Assembly: GCA_012523545.1 (NCBI GenBank)
Contig: JAAYIH010000054.1
Location: 1 to 49,289, forward strand
Reading direction: 5' to 3'
Length of the DNA: 49,289 nt
Source: Bacillota bacterium
GTDB lineage: Bacteria > Bacillota > Proteinivoracia > UBA4975
Below the pieces are notes generated by a model. That model was not told where the DNA came from. It searched no databases and saw only the letters and a program-made list of their open reading frames with translations. Position 1 is the stretch's first letter; the number at the start of each line of letters is the position of its first letter. The translations under genes were made by a program, and so were the position numbers. Positions 48,222 through 49,289 of this stretch are shown one piece after another.

Positions 48222-48770
48222 ATGAAAAAAATCGCAACCTGGGAGACAGTGGCCAGTGCCTATATTCACAAGCATCCCTTTTTGAGCCTGCGCCGGGACA
48301 CGCGGCAGGCGCCGGAATTTGGCCGGCACGATTTCTTTATTTTGGAGTTCCCCGATTGGGTCAATGTGGTGGCCCTCACCGAGGATAACCGGGTCATTCT
48401 GGTGCGGCAATACCGCCATGGTCTGGAAGAGGTCAACCTGGAAATCCCCGGCGGGGTGGTGGACCCCGGCGAAGAGGCCGCTGCCGCCGCCGTACGGGAG
48501 CTGAGGGAAGAGACGGGCTATGCGCCGGCCCGGGTCGAGGCGTTGGCCTCTGTCAGCGTTAATCCCGCCATTCAAAACAACTGGTGTCACCTGTTTTTGG
48601 CCACCGGCTGCCGCCGGGCGGGCGCACAGAATCTCGACGGCACCGAGTCCATTGCCGTGGAACTGGTGTCCCTGGCCCGGCTGAGGGCCTTGGTGGAGAC
48701 AAGGCAGATTCACCATTCTTTGAACTGTTTGGCCATTACTTTGGCCCTGAACAAAATTTCCGCCCGTTAG
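48222..48770 (+). CDS. nudF: NUDIX hydrolase, ADP-ribose pyrophosphatase type
   Basis: The 182-residue protein has a complete Nudix box, starting GGVVDPGEEA and ending RELREETGY, at about residues 82-104. It also has the ADPRase features 'VRQYRHGLEEVNLEIPGG' before it and 'HLFLAT' after it. It hydrolyses ADP-ribose, or a similar nucleoside diphosphate sugar, to AMP and sugar phosphate. The SD before ATG 48222 is weak. It is probably co-transcribed with the lipoprotein gene 33 bases upstream and is closed by a terminator. Confidence 0.92.
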   Translation: MKKIATWETVASAYIHKHPFLSLRRDTRQAPEFGRHDFFILEFPDWVNVVALTEDNRVILVRQYRHGLEEVNLEIPGGVVDPGEEAAAAAVRELREETGYAPARVEALASVSVNPAIQNNWCHLFLATGCRRAGAQNLDGTESIAVELVSLARLRALVETRQIHHSLNCLAITLALNKISAR

Positions 48771-48781
48771 GCGGTTTTTTT
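48760..48781 (+). terminator. intrinsic terminator after the NUDIX gene
   Basis: A 5-bp stem CCGCC/GGCGG (48760-48764 with 48770-48774) is followed by seven Ts and preceded by A-rich sequence that extends the pairing. The TAG stop lies in the loop. Confidence 0.85.
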
Positions 48782-48858
48782 ATGCATATTGCCCAGGCAC
48801 TGCCCTAGGGCATTTTACATAGGTTGGTATAGAACAGCATAACGAGGAGGACAGGATC

Positions 48859-49289
48859 ATGGCTGAAGATAAATTTGTCCAACACGTTGCCCGCAAGGGA
48901 GAAAGCCTGTACCCGATTGCCCGGGCCCGCGGCATCAGCGTCAAAGAGCTGGCCATGGCCAACCCGGAAATAAAGGACCCCGCAGCCAACATCGAGGGCC
49001 AGACGGTGCAAATACCCCTGTCCGGTCTGTGTCCCAATGGTTTTCTGTACACCATCCAGCCCGGGGACACCTTCTTCCTGCTGGCCCAGCGCTTCGGCAC
49101 CACGGTGCAGGCCATCCAGCAGGCTAACCCCGCCGCAGACCCCAATAACCTCCGCATCGGCCAGGTCATCTGCATCCCCACGGCGCCTGCCCCGCCCCAG
49201 TGCCCCAACGGCTTCCTGTACACCATCCAGCCCGGGGACACCTTCTTCCTGCTGGCCCAGCGCTTCGGCACCACGGTGCAGGCCATCCA
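48859..49289 (+). CDS. LysM repeat protein (partial, runs off the right edge)
   Basis: ATG 48859 follows ACGAGGAGG. The frame stays open for 143 codons to the end of the window. Three LysM modules are visible: residues about 5-55, 57-112 and 114 onward. The second and third begin 'CPNGFLYTIQPGDTFFLLAQ' and are separated by a short Pro/Ala linker. There is no signal peptide, which is common for LysM proteins placed on spores or released by other routes. LysM binds peptidoglycan or chitin-like glycans. Any catalytic domain would lie beyond the edge. The second and third modules are nearly identical in DNA. Confidence 0.9.
   Translation, partial: MAEDKFVQHVARKGESLYPIARARGISVKELAMANPEIKDPAANIEGQTVQIPLSGLCPNGFLYTIQPGDTFFLLAQRFGTTVQAIQQANPAADPNNLRIGQVICIPTAPAPPQCPNGFLYTIQPGDTFFLLAQRFGTTVQAI
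49030..49289 (+). repeat. tandem LysM-coding repeat, period 171 bases
   Basis: The segment starting at 49030 recurs at 49201. After four silent differences in the first 15 or so bases, the next 68 bases are identical up to the window edge. This suggests recent duplication or gene conversion. Confidence 0.88.

Noticed and set aside
48801-48812. Perfect palindrome TGCCCTAGGGCA upstream of the LysM gene
   Set aside because: It has no loop for an RNA hairpin and no matching second copy. At 12 bases it could be chance or an operator, with nothing to decide.
1-49289. Mobile elements, tRNA or rRNA genes
   Set aside because: No transposase, integrase, terminal repeats, tRNA-like cloverleaf or rRNA sequence was recognised by eye; a dedicated search was not possible.

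Overview
The window is about 60% G+C and gene-dense. It looks like a chromosomal piece of an anaerobic Bacillota (Clostridia-like) bacterium. The evidence is a tyrosyl-tRNA synthetase behind a T-box leader, a tungsten-type aldehyde:ferredoxin oxidoreductase beside an iron alcohol dehydrogenase, strong Shine-Dalgarno (SD) sites before most genes, DacA-type carboxypeptidase, PepF, PspA and Cys-containing LysM repeats. The genus cannot be read from the sequence. No tRNA, rRNA, insertion sequence or CRISPR array was seen.

Left end (1-6009): a compact run that looks like a secreted, disulfide-bonded peptide system. The 3' end of a small Cys-rich hydrophobic peptide gene is followed by a perfect 18-bp hairpin. 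Then come a protein joining a PqqD-like (peptide-binding) domain to an M50 membrane protease, an ABC ATPase, a large permease and a two-helix membrane protein. The run ends with three redox proteins: a DsbA-like thioredoxin, a small membrane protein with a Cys pair, and a thioredoxin-CcdA fusion. The layout recalls the skf and yyd peptide operons of Bacillus, but no radical SAM enzyme is in view; the cluster continues off the left edge.

6187-13753: an envelope-stress pair (Gly-rich TPM-like membrane protein and PspA), a membrane-protein gene broken by a frameshift, an iron alcohol dehydrogenase plus AOR operon, an Hsp20 gene with an elaborate promoter, and a LysO-type lysine exporter.

13782-26413: an orphan MASE3 histidine kinase, then a two-gene operon. 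A nucleotidyltransferase carries a mutase domain that has lost its catalytic motifs, and it is translationally coupled to a 2800-residue cyclic beta-1,2-glucan synthase.

26440-36313: mostly envelope and housekeeping genes. These are a membrane-tethered Mrr-like nuclease, a D,D-carboxypeptidase, a MerR regulator with an aldo/keto reductase behind a classic 19-bp-spacer promoter, an M28/DUF4910 peptidase, a DUF4097 repeat protein, PlsC, and two membrane-anchored extracytoplasmic proteins.

36314-49289: T-box/tyrS, pepF, a second small membrane-anchored Mrr-like protein with an eroded active site, and a DNA-repair operon. That operon holds an AddB-like ATPase without its nuclease, a UvrD-type helicase, a stand-alone Fe-S PD-(D/E)XK nuclease, and recJ. 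Together they look like an AddAB machine divided into three polypeptides. After it come a SurA/PrsA-like lipoprotein, an ADP-ribose pyrophosphatase, and a LysM repeat protein cut by the right edge.

The two most promising systems are the disulfide-peptide cluster at the left end and the three-part helicase-nuclease at 40385-45240.
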